NCBI RefSeq assembly: GCF_016056375.1
Contig: NZ_JAEDAE010000006.1
Coordinates: 1-64,000, forward strand
Source: Hymenobacter negativus
Lineage (GTDB): Bacteria; Bacteroidota; Bacteroidia; Cytophagales; Hymenobacteraceae
Length of the DNA: 64,000 bases
Direction: 5' to 3'
Of this stretch, positions 42,526 through 51,382 are shown piece by piece (the first letter of the stretch is position 1; each line of letters opens with the position of its first letter). Position numbers and translations under genes: made by a program. The notes under the pieces are model-generated. The model was given only the letters and a program-made list of their open reading frames with translations, was not told where the DNA came from and did no database searches.

Positions 42526-42615
42526 AATCAGTTGGCAGTTAACAGTGAGCAGTTAACAGTTTGTAGGAAATGTTTGGAAGGCTGTTAACTGCTCACTGTT
42601 AACTGCCAACTGATT
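42526..42615. repeat. TTAACAGT hairpin repeat, copy 1
   Basis: AATCAGTTGGCAGTTAACAG, TGAGCAGTTAACAG and their reverse complements form a long stem (about 33 bp) around a loop of about 22 bases. It fills the gap between fbp and the NTF2-like gene. A relative lies at 58586-58671. Confidence 0.88.
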
Positions 42616-43083
42616 TTAGCTGGCTTGTTTCTGGGCCTGCCAGAGCACTACCTGCCAGCCTTTTTTCTTGTCTTTGATTTGGACCACCACGTACTTGATG
42701 CGAGCCACGCTGGTGCTGCCATCGGGCTGGGGCGGCGAGGTGATGCGGATGGTGCCGTTCACGACGGCAGTTTTGTCGTCGTTATAGGCGCGCACGTTCA
42801 GGGCGTCTATTTCGATGTTGCCGTACTGGCTTTTGCCGTCCTTGATGCTCTGAATGTACTCGGTTTTGGTGTTCTGCACGCCGCTGCCGTGGGTGTACAC
42901 TAGGTCGTCGGCGAAGGCCTTTTCTAGGAAAGCGTAGTCCTTTTTCACCTGCGCCTCAAAGCGCTGGCGTTCGAGAGCTTCGATTTCCTTGATAACAGCC
43001 ATGTTTTTGGGTTTTGATACCTGAGAAAAGGCAAAGAGCGGCAAGGCCAGCAAAAAAGCCAGCAGCAACGACCTGGTTTTCAT
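42616..43083 (-). CDS. Secreted NTF2-like (DUF4440/SnoaL-type) protein
   Basis: 155 residues from the ATG of MKTRSLLLAFLLALPLFAFS, a signal peptide. The domain (IKEIEALERQRFEAQVKKD, LEKAFADDLVYTHGSG, WQVVLWQAQ) fits the cone-shaped NTF2 fold of DUF4440 proteins, which bind or act on small ligands. Function unknown. The longer upstream frame is rejected because it overlaps the end of the transporter gene. Confidence 0.8.
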   Translation of the reverse strand: MKTRSLLLAFLLALPLFAFSQVSKPKNMAVIKEIEALERQRFEAQVKKDYAFLEKAFADDLVYTHGSGVQNTKTEYIQSIKDGKSQYGNIEIDALNVRAYNDDKTAVVNGTIRITSPPQPDGSTSVARIKYVVVQIKDKKKGWQVVLWQAQKQAS

Positions 43084-43163
43084 ATAGTGAGAAATTGGAA
43101 GTACCCGAACGGCGCGGCCTTCGCGGCCGGTAGCGGAAAAGGCTGCGCGTTTGGGGGGTGTGT

Positions 43164-44528
43164 TTATTCGTCGTCGAGCTTGATGGGCTCCATGCGCGGC
43201 ACCAGCGTGAACATCAGCACCCAGGCCAGCAGGTAGGCCGCGCCGCAAATGAAAAACATGATGTAGTACGCCTTGTCAATCTGGCCGATGCCTTCGTAGT
43301 ACACGAACATGCGCTTCTGCACCAGCGCCGTGAGGGCAATGCCGCCCAAGCCGCCCGCCATGCCGCCAATGCCCGTGACTGAGCCCACCGCCCGCTTCGG
43401 GAACATGTCCGACACGGTAGTGAAGATGTTGGCGCTCCAGGCCTGGTGAGCGGCGGCCGCCACACCGATAACCAGCACCGCCAGCCACATATTCATGCCG
43501 CCCAGCCACTGCGCGGCGATGATGGGAAGCACACAGAAAGCAATAATCAGCATGGCCGTTTTGCGGGCCTGGAACGCGGGCATGCCGCGCTTGATGAAGC
43601 CCAGCGGCAGGTAACCGCCCCCGATGCTGCCGATGCTCGACAGGATGTAGACCGTGGCCGTAGGCAAGGCCAGCTCCGTGCCTTTCAGGCCGTATTGCTT
43701 GCCCAAAAAGTCGGGCAGCCAGAACAGGTAGAACCACCAGATGGGGTCGGTCAGGAACTTGCCCGCTACGAAGGCCCAGGTTTGGCGGTAGCCCAGCAGC
43801 GTAGCCCAGGAGGCTTTGGGCTTTTCCTCCGTTACGCCTTCGGCGGGCAGGCCGGCCGGAATATCCGCGTTGATGTAATCGAACTCTGCTTTACTCAGGC
43901 GTTTGCTGTTGGCCGGCGTATCGTACACCAGCATCCACAGCGCTAGCCAGATAAAGCCCAGCGCGCCGGTAATGACAAACGCCCACTGCCAGCCGTAGTG
44001 TGCGGCAATGAATGGCACGGTGAGCGGCGCCACAATGGCCCCCACGTTGGCTCCCGAGTTGAAGATGCCCGTCGCCAACGCCCGCTCGCGCTGCGGAAAC
44101 CACTCGGCAATCGTCTTGATGGCCGAGGGGAAGTTGCCGGCTTCCATCACGCCCAGCGCCCCGCGCGCCACGCTGAAGCCGAGCGTGCCTGTGGTCAGGG
44201 CGTGGGCCATGGCGGCCACGCTCCACAGGGTGGTGGCCAGCGCGTAGCCCAGCTTGGTGCCCAGCTTGTCGATGACGCGCCCCACGCCGGCCATGCCCAG
44301 CGCGTAAGCTATTTTGAAGGTCAGCTCGATGTTGGCATAATCGGCCACGCCCCAGCCAAACGCCTTTTCCAGGTCGGGCTTGAGGTAGGAAATAACCGCC
44401 CGGTCGAGGTAGTTAATCGTGGTGGCGAAAAATACCAGCGAGCAAATGGTCCAACGGTATTTGCCGATGACGGCATTGGCCGTGGCCAGCGGAGAATCAG
44501 GCGGGGCCTGCGTGGAAGATGTCATCAT
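43164..44528 (-). CDS. exuT: MFS hexuronate transporter, ExuT-like
   Basis: 454 residues with twelve membrane helices and the ACS-family signature NYLDRAVISYLKPDLEKAFGW in the first part. The family (ExuT, GudP, DgoT) imports hexuronates and aldonates with protons across the inner membrane. It follows eda, kdgK and uxaC in the same direction and so should import galacturonate or glucuronate. The last residues are acidic (IKLDDE). Confidence 0.9.
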   Translation of the reverse strand: MMTSSTQAPPDSPLATANAVIGKYRWTICSLVFFATTINYLDRAVISYLKPDLEKAFGWGVADYANIELTFKIAYALGMAGVGRVIDKLGTKLGYALATTLWSVAAMAHALTTGTLGFSVARGALGVMEAGNFPSAIKTIAEWFPQRERALATGIFNSGANVGAIVAPLTVPFIAAHYGWQWAFVITGALGFIWLALWMLVYDTPANSKRLSKAEFDYINADIPAGLPAEGVTEEKPKASWATLLGYRQTWAFVAGKFLTDPIWWFYLFWLPDFLGKQYGLKGTELALPTATVYILSSIGSIGGGYLPLGFIKRGMPAFQARKTAMLIIAFCVLPIIAAQWLGGMNMWLAVLVIGVAAAAHQAWSANIFTTVSDMFPKRAVGSVTGIGGMAGGLGGIALTALVQKRMFVYYEGIGQIDKAYYIMFFICGAAYLLAWVLMFTLVPRMEPIKLDDE

Positions 44529-44569
44529 CGAGTTCGGGAATTTGAAACCAGGGCACTACTCGGAATCAA

Positions 44570-44598
44570 CCCGATGGTGCGCAAAGCACACCATCGGG
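44570..44598 (-). promoter_or_regulatory. Hairpin between eda and the hexuronate transporter gene
   Basis: CCCGATGGTG and CACCATCGGG form a perfect ten-bp stem around nine bases, directly after the eda stop. There is no T run, so it is more likely an RNA stability or attenuation element than a terminator. Confidence 0.5.
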
Positions 44599-44600
44599 CA

Positions 44601-45257
44601 CTACTTTTTCAGGGTTTCGACCACCTGCATCAGCTGGCCAATGCTGGCGGCCAGGGCGTCGGTATCATCAGCGTTTTTAAACAGCTGCGAGCCCATGCCC
44701 ACGGCATTCACGCCCGCACCAAACCAGGCGCTGAGGCTGGCCTCAGTGGGCTCCACGCCGCCGGTCACCATGAGCTTGGTGTGGGGCATGGGGCCGCGCA
44801 GGGCCTTCACATAGTCGGGGCCGACGAGATTGCCGGGGAAGATTTTCACCACGGCCGCGCCCAGTTCGCTGGCGTTGTAAATTTCGGTGGGGGTCATGGC
44901 GCCGGGCAGCCACGGAATGTCATGGGTGCGGCACACCTCTGCCACCTCGGCCGTGGCCAGGGGCTGCACCACAAACTCGGCTCCGGCGGTAATGAACTGC
45001 TCCGCCTCGGCAGCTTTATAAATAGTACCAATGCCGAGAATCATATCCGGGCACTGCTGGGCCACAAAATCCTGCAGTTCCATGAACACGGCCAGGGCTC
45101 GTTCGCCCCGGTTCACAAACTCGAACACGCGGATGCCGCCCGTGTAGCAGGCCTGCAAAATGCGCTGCGTGTAAGCGGTATCAGCGTGGTAAAACACCGG
45201 CACCACCGGATAGCGGAGCAGCGTGGCAAGAGTTTCGGCGGGAGTATGGCGGGGCAT
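44601..45257 (-). CDS. eda: 2-dehydro-3-deoxy-phosphogluconate aldolase
   Basis: 218 residues. Eda splits KDPG into pyruvate and glyceraldehyde 3-phosphate. The TIM-barrel lysine lies in VVKIFPGNLVGPDYVKALRG, and FEFVNRGE and TGGVEPT match the substrate-binding segments. Cytosolic, trimeric in relatives. Twelve bases after kdgK in the same direction, the next enzyme in the pathway. Confidence 0.93.
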   Translation of the reverse strand: MPRHTPAETLATLLRYPVVPVFYHADTAYTQRILQACYTGGIRVFEFVNRGERALAVFMELQDFVAQQCPDMILGIGTIYKAAEAEQFITAGAEFVVQPLATAEVAEVCRTHDIPWLPGAMTPTEIYNASELGAAVVKIFPGNLVGPDYVKALRGPMPHTKLMVTGGVEPTEASLSAWFGAGVNAVGMGSQLFKNADDTDALAASIGQLMQVVETLKK

Positions 45258-45269
45258 TGTTGGTTAATT

Positions 45270-46280
45270 TTAGCGCAGCAAACGGCCGCTGGTGTTGCCC
45301 TTCATGATTTCTTCCACCTCAGCCACGGTCACCAAATTGATGTCGCCGTGGATGGTGTGCTTGAGGGCCGACGCGGCCACGCCGAAGGTGAGGGCCTGCT
45401 GCGGGTTGTTGTAAGCCAGCGAGCCGTAGATAAAGCCGGCCATGAAGGCATCGCCGCCGCCAATGCGGTCCACGATGGGGTTGATGTCGTAGGTGACGGT
45501 TTCGAGAAACTGCTGGCCGTCGTAGAAAATGCCTTTCAGGCCGTTGTGCGAGGCGCTGTGGGTTTTGCGGCGGGTGGTAACCACCTGCTTGATTTGCGGA
45601 AACCGCGCCATCACCTGCCGGGCGACGGACACAAACTTGTTGTCGGTACCGGGCTCGGGCACGATGTCGAACAGGTCCTCGGCGTCGTTCTCGGAGCACA
45701 CCACCACATCGCAGCCCGCCACCAGTTCCGACATCACGCTCTGGGCCGTTTGGCCGTACTGCCACAGGTTGCGGCGGTAGTTTACATCGGCCGATACGGT
45801 AATGCCCAGGCGGCGCGCGGCGGCAATGGCCTGGCGCGTAGCCTCGGCCGTGCGGGCCGAAATGGCGGGCGTGATGCCCGTCCAGTGCAGCCAGCCGGCA
45901 TCTTTCAGAATTTCATCCCAGTTGAATTTGGCCGGGTCGAGGTTAGCAAAAGCCGAGTTGGCGCGGTCGTACACCACTTTACTGGGGCGCATCCCCGCTC
46001 CTACTTCCAGAAAATACAGGCCGAGGCGGTCGCCTTCGTACACGGTAGCGTCCATGTTCACGCCCAGGGCGCGGAACTGCTGGGCGGCGGCGTGGCCGAA
46101 ATCATTGGCCGGGAAGCAGGTGACGTGGGCGGCGGGCACGCCCAGCCCCGCCAGCGAAGCACCCACGTTAGCATCGCCGCCGCCGTAGGTGATTTCGAGG
46201 TTTTGGGTTTGCGCGAACCGGTAATTCAGCGGCGGCGACAGCCGCATCATGATTTCGCCGAACGTGACAACTTGCTTCAT
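45270..46280 (-). CDS. kdgK: 2-dehydro-3-deoxygluconate kinase
   Basis: 336 residues, PfkB family. KdgK phosphorylates KDG to KDPG. The opening VTFGEIMMRLSPPLNYRF and GGGDANVGASLAGLG bind substrate; the C-terminal IVDRIGGGDAFMAGF is the KdgK form of the PfkB signature with the catalytic Asp. It is directly upstream of eda. A GAGACGC palindrome lies between uxaC and this gene. Confidence 0.94.
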   Translation of the reverse strand: MKQVVTFGEIMMRLSPPLNYRFAQTQNLEITYGGGDANVGASLAGLGVPAAHVTCFPANDFGHAAAQQFRALGVNMDATVYEGDRLGLYFLEVGAGMRPSKVVYDRANSAFANLDPAKFNWDEILKDAGWLHWTGITPAISARTAEATRQAIAAARRLGITVSADVNYRRNLWQYGQTAQSVMSELVAGCDVVVCSENDAEDLFDIVPEPGTDNKFVSVARQVMARFPQIKQVVTTRRKTHSASHNGLKGIFYDGQQFLETVTYDINPIVDRIGGGDAFMAGFIYGSLAYNNPQQALTFGVAASALKHTIHGDINLVTVAEVEEIMKGNTSGRLLR

Positions 46281-46295
46281 TGATTAGGTGATTAG

Positions 46296-46414
46296 AACGG
46301 TGTAGAGACGCAACATTTTGCGTCTCGTCGTTGCTGATGTTGTTTAGTCTGCGGTGTTGCGCGGCATGAGCCGTTCAACGACGAGACGCAAAATGTTGCG
46401 TCTCTACACCGTTC
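46296..46414. repeat. GAGACGC nested palindrome, copy 3
   Basis: GAACGGTGTAGAGACGCAAC with ATTTTGCGTCTCGTCGTTG forms the left arm; the right arm from CAACGACGAGACGCAAAATG to CACCGTTC is the reverse complement, giving a stem of about 39 bp. The core is AACATTTT, unlike copies 1 and 2. Situated between uxaC and kdgK within an otherwise continuous operon. Confidence 0.92.
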
Positions 46415-46416
46415 GT

Positions 46417-47850
46417 CTAAGCGGTTACGGCAGCGGCTTCTACCACTTTGCCGAAACCGAAATACTCCTTGGCGTTGCCGTAGCAGATGTTTTGCACTGT
46501 GCGACCCAACAATTCCATGTCGGCCGGCAGCTCGCCGTTTTCCACGTCGTTGCCGAGCAGGTTGCAGAGCACGCGGCGGAAATACTCATGGCGCGGGTAC
46601 GAGAGGAAGCTACGCGAATCGGTGAGCATGCCCACGAAGCGCGGCAGCAGGCCCATGTTGCTCAGTGCGTTGAGCTGCTTTTCCATGCCGTCCTTCTGGT
46701 CGAGGAACCACCAGCCGGAGCCGAACTGCATCTTGCCGGCCACCGAACCGTCGTTGAAGTTGCCAATCATCGTCGCAATCAGGTCGTTGTCGGCCGGGTT
46801 GAGGTTGTAGATGATGGTTTTCGCCAGCTTGTCCTGGCCGTCGAGCCGGTCGAGGAAGGTGGACAAGGCGCGGCCCTGCGGGAAGTCACCGATGCTGTCC
46901 CAACCCGTGTCGGGGCCGAGCTCGCGGAGCATGCGCGAGTTATTGTTGCGCAGCGCGCCGATGTGGTACTGCTGCGTCCAGCCTTTCTCCCAGTCCATCT
47001 CGGCCAGCAAAACCAGCACGGCGGCCTTAAACTGATGGTTTTCGGCGGGCGTCAGCTCACTACCACTCCGGATTTTTAGGAAGATGCTGGCGGCTTCGTC
47101 AGCCGTGTATTCGGCGGCGTAGATGTGCTCCAGGCCGTGGTCCGACAGGCGGCAGCCCACGCTGGCGAAGAAATCGTGGCGGCGGCGCAGGGCCGTTTCC
47201 AGGTCGGCGAAGGTGTTGATTTCCACTTCGGCCACTGCGCCCAGCTTGTCGAGGTAGGCGTTATAGCTGCGGGCATCGTCCACGGCCATTGCCTTATCGG
47301 CGCGGAAGGTAGGCAGCACGTTCACGCCGAAGCCGGCGGCGGCAATGGCCTGGTGGTGGTCCAGCGAATCGGCCGGGTCGTCGGTGGTGCAGAGGGTTTC
47401 GACCTGCATCTTTTTGAGCAGGTTTTGCACCGAATACTCCGGGGTCTGCAGCTTGGCGCTGCACTCGTCGTAGATGCGGCGGGCGCTGTCCTTGTTCAGC
47501 AGCTCGGTGATGCCAAAGTAGCGCTGCAGCTCCAGGTGTGTCCAGTGGTAGAGCGGGTTGCGCAGCGTGTAGGGCACGGTTTCGGCCCATTTCTCAAACT
47601 TTTCCCAGTCCGAAGTGTCGCCGGTGATGTAGCGCTCGGGCACGCCGTTGGCCCGCATGGCGCGCCACTTGTAATGGTCGCCGTAGAGCCAGATTTGGGT
47701 GATGTTCTCGAACTGCTTGTCCTCGGCAATCTGGTCGGGCAGTAGGTGGTTATGATAGTCGATGATGGGCATCTGCTTCGCATACTCGTGGTAGAGCGTG
47801 CTGGCCGTGGCGGTCTGGAGCAGGAAATCGTCGTTGAGAAAAGGCTTCAT
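46417..47850 (-). CDS. uxaC: Glucuronate/galacturonate isomerase
   Basis: 477 residues from the ATG of MKPFLNDDFLLQTATAS (a TTG two codons earlier is less likely). UxaC isomerises D-galacturonate to D-tagaturonate and D-glucuronate to D-fructuronate. It has the metal-binding opening PIIDYHNHLLPDQIAED and the family block WKWRAMRANG-like KWRAMRANGVPERYITGD. Amidohydrolase fold, normal length. First gene of the run uxaC-kdgK-eda-exuT; a LacI-type operator candidate lies upstream. Confidence 0.95.
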   Translation of the reverse strand: MKPFLNDDFLLQTATASTLYHEYAKQMPIIDYHNHLLPDQIAEDKQFENITQIWLYGDHYKWRAMRANGVPERYITGDTSDWEKFEKWAETVPYTLRNPLYHWTHLELQRYFGITELLNKDSARRIYDECSAKLQTPEYSVQNLLKKMQVETLCTTDDPADSLDHHQAIAAAGFGVNVLPTFRADKAMAVDDARSYNAYLDKLGAVAEVEINTFADLETALRRRHDFFASVGCRLSDHGLEHIYAAEYTADEAASIFLKIRSGSELTPAENHQFKAAVLVLLAEMDWEKGWTQQYHIGALRNNNSRMLRELGPDTGWDSIGDFPQGRALSTFLDRLDGQDKLAKTIIYNLNPADNDLIATMIGNFNDGSVAGKMQFGSGWWFLDQKDGMEKQLNALSNMGLLPRFVGMLTDSRSFLSYPRHEYFRRVLCNLLGNDVENGELPADMELLGRTVQNICYGNAKEYFGFGKVVEAAAVTA

Positions 47851-47968
47851 AATCAATCAGGAATGCAGCGTTGGCGCGCCGATAAATTCTTATGATTTCA
47901 GGGGTCGAAGGTAGGCCGGGGCGGGGCGCGGAACCCTCATGGGCCGTCCTGATTCCGGTATTTATTAG

Positions 47969-47982
47969 CGAAAACGGTTGCG
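47969..47982. promoter_or_regulatory. Candidate LacI-family operator upstream of uxaC
   Basis: CGAAAACGGTTGCG matches the LacI/CcpA-type half-site plan TGnAAnCGnTnnCA including the central CG, with differences only at the two end bases. It lies about 120 bases before the uxaC start. A TACCTTCG-like -7 element on the minus strand is at about 47909-47917. Confidence 0.35.
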
Positions 47983-47998
47983 TAGATTCTTTGGCAGG

Positions 47999-49651
47999 CT
48001 ACAAGCTTACCCCGCGTTTCCACGGAATAAAATCGGTCTGGTCGTGGCGCATGGCAGCTACTTCCTCCCCGCTGGCCACCCGAATGACGTAGTCAAGAAT
48101 GCGCTCGCCGGCCTGCTCGATGGTTTCTTCGCCGTCAATCACGGTACCCGTGTTCAGGTCGATGATGTCGGGCATGCGCTTGGCCAGGGCCGTGTTGCTG
48201 GCGATTTTCACCACCGGAGCAATAGGGTTGCCGGTGGGCGTGCCCAGGCCGGTAGTGAAGAGGACAATGTTGGCCCCCGACCCTACTTCGGCCGTCGTGG
48301 ACTCCACGTCGTTGCCAGGCGTGCAAAGCAGGTTCAGGCCCGGCTTAGTCACCAGTTCGGGGTAATCGAGCACCGCCACCACGGGCGAGGAACCGCCCTT
48401 GCGGGCCGCCCCGGCCGATTTCATAGCGTCGGTAATCAAGCCGTCGCGGATGTTGCCGGGCGAGGGGTTCATGTCGAAGCCCGAGCCCACGGCCACGGCG
48501 CTGTCGCCGTAAGCCTTCATCAGGCTGCTGAACCGCTCGGCAGTTTCCTGATTCACGCTGCGGTCCACCAGTTCCTGCTCCACGCCGCATAGCTCCGGAA
48601 ATTCGGCCAGGATGACCGAGCCGCCCAGCGCCACCAGCATATCGGAAACGTGGCCCAAAGCCGGGTTAGCCGAGATGCCGGAGAAGCCGTCGGAGCCGCC
48701 GCATTCCAGGCCGATGTTCAGGGCTTTGAGCGGAGCAGGCTCGCGACGGGCCTGGTTGGCAATCATCAAACCGGCAAACGTCTGGCGCAGCGCGGTACTG
48801 ATGAGGGTTTCCTCGGTGCCGAGCTTTTGCTGGTCGAGGATGTAGAGCGGCTTGCTGAAGTTGGGGTCGCGCTTCGCGATTTCCTCCTGCAGCATGCTGG
48901 CCTGCGCGTTCTGGCAGCCCAGGCTGAGCACGGTGGCGCCGGCCACGTTGGGGTGCGTGATGTAGCCGGCCAGCAGGCCGCACAGCGTCTGGGCATCCTG
49001 GCGGATGCCGCCGCAGCCGCCCTCATGCGAGAGGAAGCGGATGCCGTCCACGTTCGGGAACGGGCGGCTGTTCTGGGTGCTGCCTTCGCCGGTCGCCAGG
49101 TCGGCGCTCAGGATTTCCTCCACCGATTTACCGGCCTGCAGCAGGCTGAGCAGCTGGCGGGTTTCGGGCTGGTAGGTTTTGCGGCGGGCGTAGCCCAGGT
49201 CAGTTATCAGGGCATCCTGCAACACCTGGATGTTGCGGTTTTCGCAGAATACCAGCGGAATCACCAGCCAGTAGTTGGCGGTGCCCACGCGGCCATCGGC
49301 GCGGTGGTACCCCTGGAAGGTGCGGTCCTGCCAGGCGGTCACGTCGGGCGCGGTCCAGGCGGCGCGCTGGTGAGCGTGCTCGTCGTAGCTGTTGGTAGCG
49401 TGCTTGATGTTGGCGGTGGTGAGGCGGCCACCGGGGCGAATGTCCTCGCGGGCGGTGCCCACGAGCACACCGTACATCGTCACGGGCTGGCCGGCCGTCA
49501 GGCCCAGGGGCGCGAGTTTGTGCTTGGCCGGAATGGCTTCGGCGGTGGTGACAAAGCCATTCTCCCACGGCACTTCGGTGCCGATGGGCAGGTCGACGAG
49601 GGCGACCAGCACGTTATCGGCGGGGTGAATGCGGGCAACCTGGTGTTTCAT
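47999..49651 (-). CDS. uxaA: Altronate dehydratase
   Basis: 550 residues. UxaA dehydrates D-altronate to 2-keto-3-deoxygluconate. The N-terminal SAF domain (about 1-95) is followed by the catalytic domain with LSHEGGCGG, SLGCQNAQ and GLECGGSDGFSG segments, whose Cys and His residues bind the iron cofactor. Full-length two-domain form. It lies upstream of uxaC and downstream of uxaB in the direction of transcription. The last codons run to within 17 bases of the candidate LacI operator. Confidence 0.95.
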   Translation of the reverse strand: MKHQVARIHPADNVLVALVDLPIGTEVPWENGFVTTAEAIPAKHKLAPLGLTAGQPVTMYGVLVGTAREDIRPGGRLTTANIKHATNSYDEHAHQRAAWTAPDVTAWQDRTFQGYHRADGRVGTANYWLVIPLVFCENRNIQVLQDALITDLGYARRKTYQPETRQLLSLLQAGKSVEEILSADLATGEGSTQNSRPFPNVDGIRFLSHEGGCGGIRQDAQTLCGLLAGYITHPNVAGATVLSLGCQNAQASMLQEEIAKRDPNFSKPLYILDQQKLGTEETLISTALRQTFAGLMIANQARREPAPLKALNIGLECGGSDGFSGISANPALGHVSDMLVALGGSVILAEFPELCGVEQELVDRSVNQETAERFSSLMKAYGDSAVAVGSGFDMNPSPGNIRDGLITDAMKSAGAARKGGSSPVVAVLDYPELVTKPGLNLLCTPGNDVESTTAEVGSGANIVLFTTGLGTPTGNPIAPVVKIASNTALAKRMPDIIDLNTGTVIDGEETIEQAGERILDYVIRVASGEEVAAMRHDQTDFIPWKRGVSL

Positions 49652-49700
49652 ATCAATAGGTAATTATCGGGAAATCGTCGGGCTAAGCGCGGCCGCAGCA

Positions 49701-49747
49701 TCTCTACCGCTTCGTTGCAGCGAAGGAAATTTCTTTCGTGGCAGAGA
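49701..49747. repeat. Imperfect palindrome upstream of uxaA
   Basis: TCTCTACC and GGCAGAGA bound a 47-base element that contains the near-palindrome CGAAGGAAATTTCTTTCG (49721-49738). It lies 50-95 bases before the uxaA start and could be an operator or one more intergenic hairpin. Confidence 0.4.
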
Positions 49748-49791
49748 CACTGGGGCTCACTCACTCAGCATCACGTTTTTCTTCGGCTCAA

Positions 49792-51327
49792 TCAGGAATT
49801 AACAACCGCCGCTTTCCTGGTAAAAAACGCAGCCAGCGTGGCCGGCGCGCCTTCTTCCAGCAACTGCGTCAGGTAATGGCTCACCTTATCGGCAAAGCCG
49901 GGCAGGCGGGTAAGGTCATGGCCCCAGAGGGCGGTATTGCTCAAAGCGGCAGCGGTCAGCTCGGCGGGCGACGACTTGGCCCACAGTTCGGCGAAGTAGC
50001 CGGCGCGGTCGTCCTGAATGGTGTAGGGCTGGCCGTTGGCTTCGCCCTGGCCAGTGCTGGCGCCGGTGGCGGTGTTGCGCATAAACAGCAGGTAGGCCGC
50101 GAAGCCCAGCGCCACATAGTGCGGCACGGCGCGGTGCTGCTGGTAATAATGCAGCAGCGTGGGCACGTTGCGCATCTGCATTTTGGCGGTACCCTGCATG
50201 GCAATAGCCAGCCAGCGGTGCTCCAGGTAAGGGTTGCGGAAGCGGTCGAGGACCTGCATACCGAAGCGCTGGCCCACTTTTTCATCCACCGAAACGGGGA
50301 TGCCGGGCAGCAAATCGGCCAGCATCAGGTTGTGGATGAAGCGCGCCAGGTCTTCGTTTTCCAGCGACTCGCGCACCGTGGTGCAGCCGGCCAGGTGGGC
50401 CAGGGCGTAGCTGAGCGTATGCGTACCGTTGAGCAAACGCAGCTTCAGCTCGCGAAACAGCGTGATGTCGGGCCGGATGACCACGCCGGCCGCAGCCGTG
50501 TGAAACGACAGCACTTCGCGTACCCGCTCGCCGCCCTCAATGGCCCAGAGCGAATAGGCTTCGGCCACCGTCAGCAGGTCGTCGCGGTAGCCCAGCTCGG
50601 CCTGCAGGGCCTCGTAGGCGGCGGGCTCGGGGCGGCCGGGCACGATGCGGTCGACCAGCGTATTGCAGAAGTCGTTGGCCGCTTCGAGCCAATCAATGAA
50701 GGCGCTGCCGAGGTCGTTGCGGTGCGCCAGTTCCAGTACAATAGCTTCGAGCTTGCGGCCGTTGTCGGGAATCAGCTCGGTGGGCACGATGACCAGGCCG
50801 CGGTTTACATCACCCTTGAAAGCTTCGAAACGCGCGTGCAGCACGGCCAGCAGCTTGCCGGGGAACGACGTGGGCGGCGTGAGGTGAATGTCCTCGTTCA
50901 CCAGCTGAATGCCGACTTCGGTGGTGTTGGAAACCACGACCTGCAGGTCGGGGCTGGTGGCGAATTTTAGCACGTCGGCCCACTGGCTTTTGGCCGAGAG
51001 CACGCGGCTGATGCTGGCGCATACCACGTTTTCTTCCACGGGGCGGCCGTCGTCCACGCCGCGCACGCACACCGTGTACAGGTTGTCCTGGCGCTCGAAG
51101 GCCGTGGCGTCGCCGCCGTCGGTGCTTTTCACCACCACAATGCGGCCGTTGAACACACCCTGGCGGTTGGCCTCGTCAATCATGAAATCGGGCAGGCCGC
51201 GCAGCAGCACGCCGGTGCCGAACTGCAGGACCTTTTCGGGCAGCGTGAACAGCGCCGGAGCGGGCCAGGACACGGCGGCCGAAGTGTGAGGAGCAGCCAG
51301 TGCCAGTTGTTGGGTAAGCGTGTCCAT
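49792..51327 (-). CDS. uxaB: Tagaturonate reductase (altronate oxidoreductase)
   Basis: 511 residues. UxaB reduces D-tagaturonate to D-altronate with NADH. A long-chain mannitol-dehydrogenase-like fold: N-terminal Rossmann region (VLQFGTGVLLRGLPDFMID), NTTEVGIQL, the catalytic block NGRKLEAIVLELA and RFRNPYLEHRWLAIAMQGT. It follows pelA by about 55 bases and precedes uxaA. Confidence 0.93.
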   Translation of the reverse strand: MDTLTQQLALAAPHTSAAVSWPAPALFTLPEKVLQFGTGVLLRGLPDFMIDEANRQGVFNGRIVVVKSTDGGDATAFERQDNLYTVCVRGVDDGRPVEENVVCASISRVLSAKSQWADVLKFATSPDLQVVVSNTTEVGIQLVNEDIHLTPPTSFPGKLLAVLHARFEAFKGDVNRGLVIVPTELIPDNGRKLEAIVLELAHRNDLGSAFIDWLEAANDFCNTLVDRIVPGRPEPAAYEALQAELGYRDDLLTVAEAYSLWAIEGGERVREVLSFHTAAAGVVIRPDITLFRELKLRLLNGTHTLSYALAHLAGCTTVRESLENEDLARFIHNLMLADLLPGIPVSVDEKVGQRFGMQVLDRFRNPYLEHRWLAIAMQGTAKMQMRNVPTLLHYYQQHRAVPHYVALGFAAYLLFMRNTATGASTGQGEANGQPYTIQDDRAGYFAELWAKSSPAELTAAALSNTALWGHDLTRLPGFADKVSHYLTQLLEEGAPATLAAFFTRKAAVVNS

Positions 51328-51382
51328 GGAGAGGGGGTTGAAAATAAGGTTGGTGACTGAACGAAGCTAGAATTCGGGGCGG

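Noticed and set aside
44570..44598. Hairpin after eda as an intrinsic terminator
   Set aside because: There is no T run after the stem on the minus strand and exuT-like gene continues the operon, so only a regulatory hairpin is proposed.
43998..46283. Plus-strand 761-codon open frame
   Set aside because: Antisense across exuT, eda and kdgK; no coherent domain, so a shadow of the real genes.
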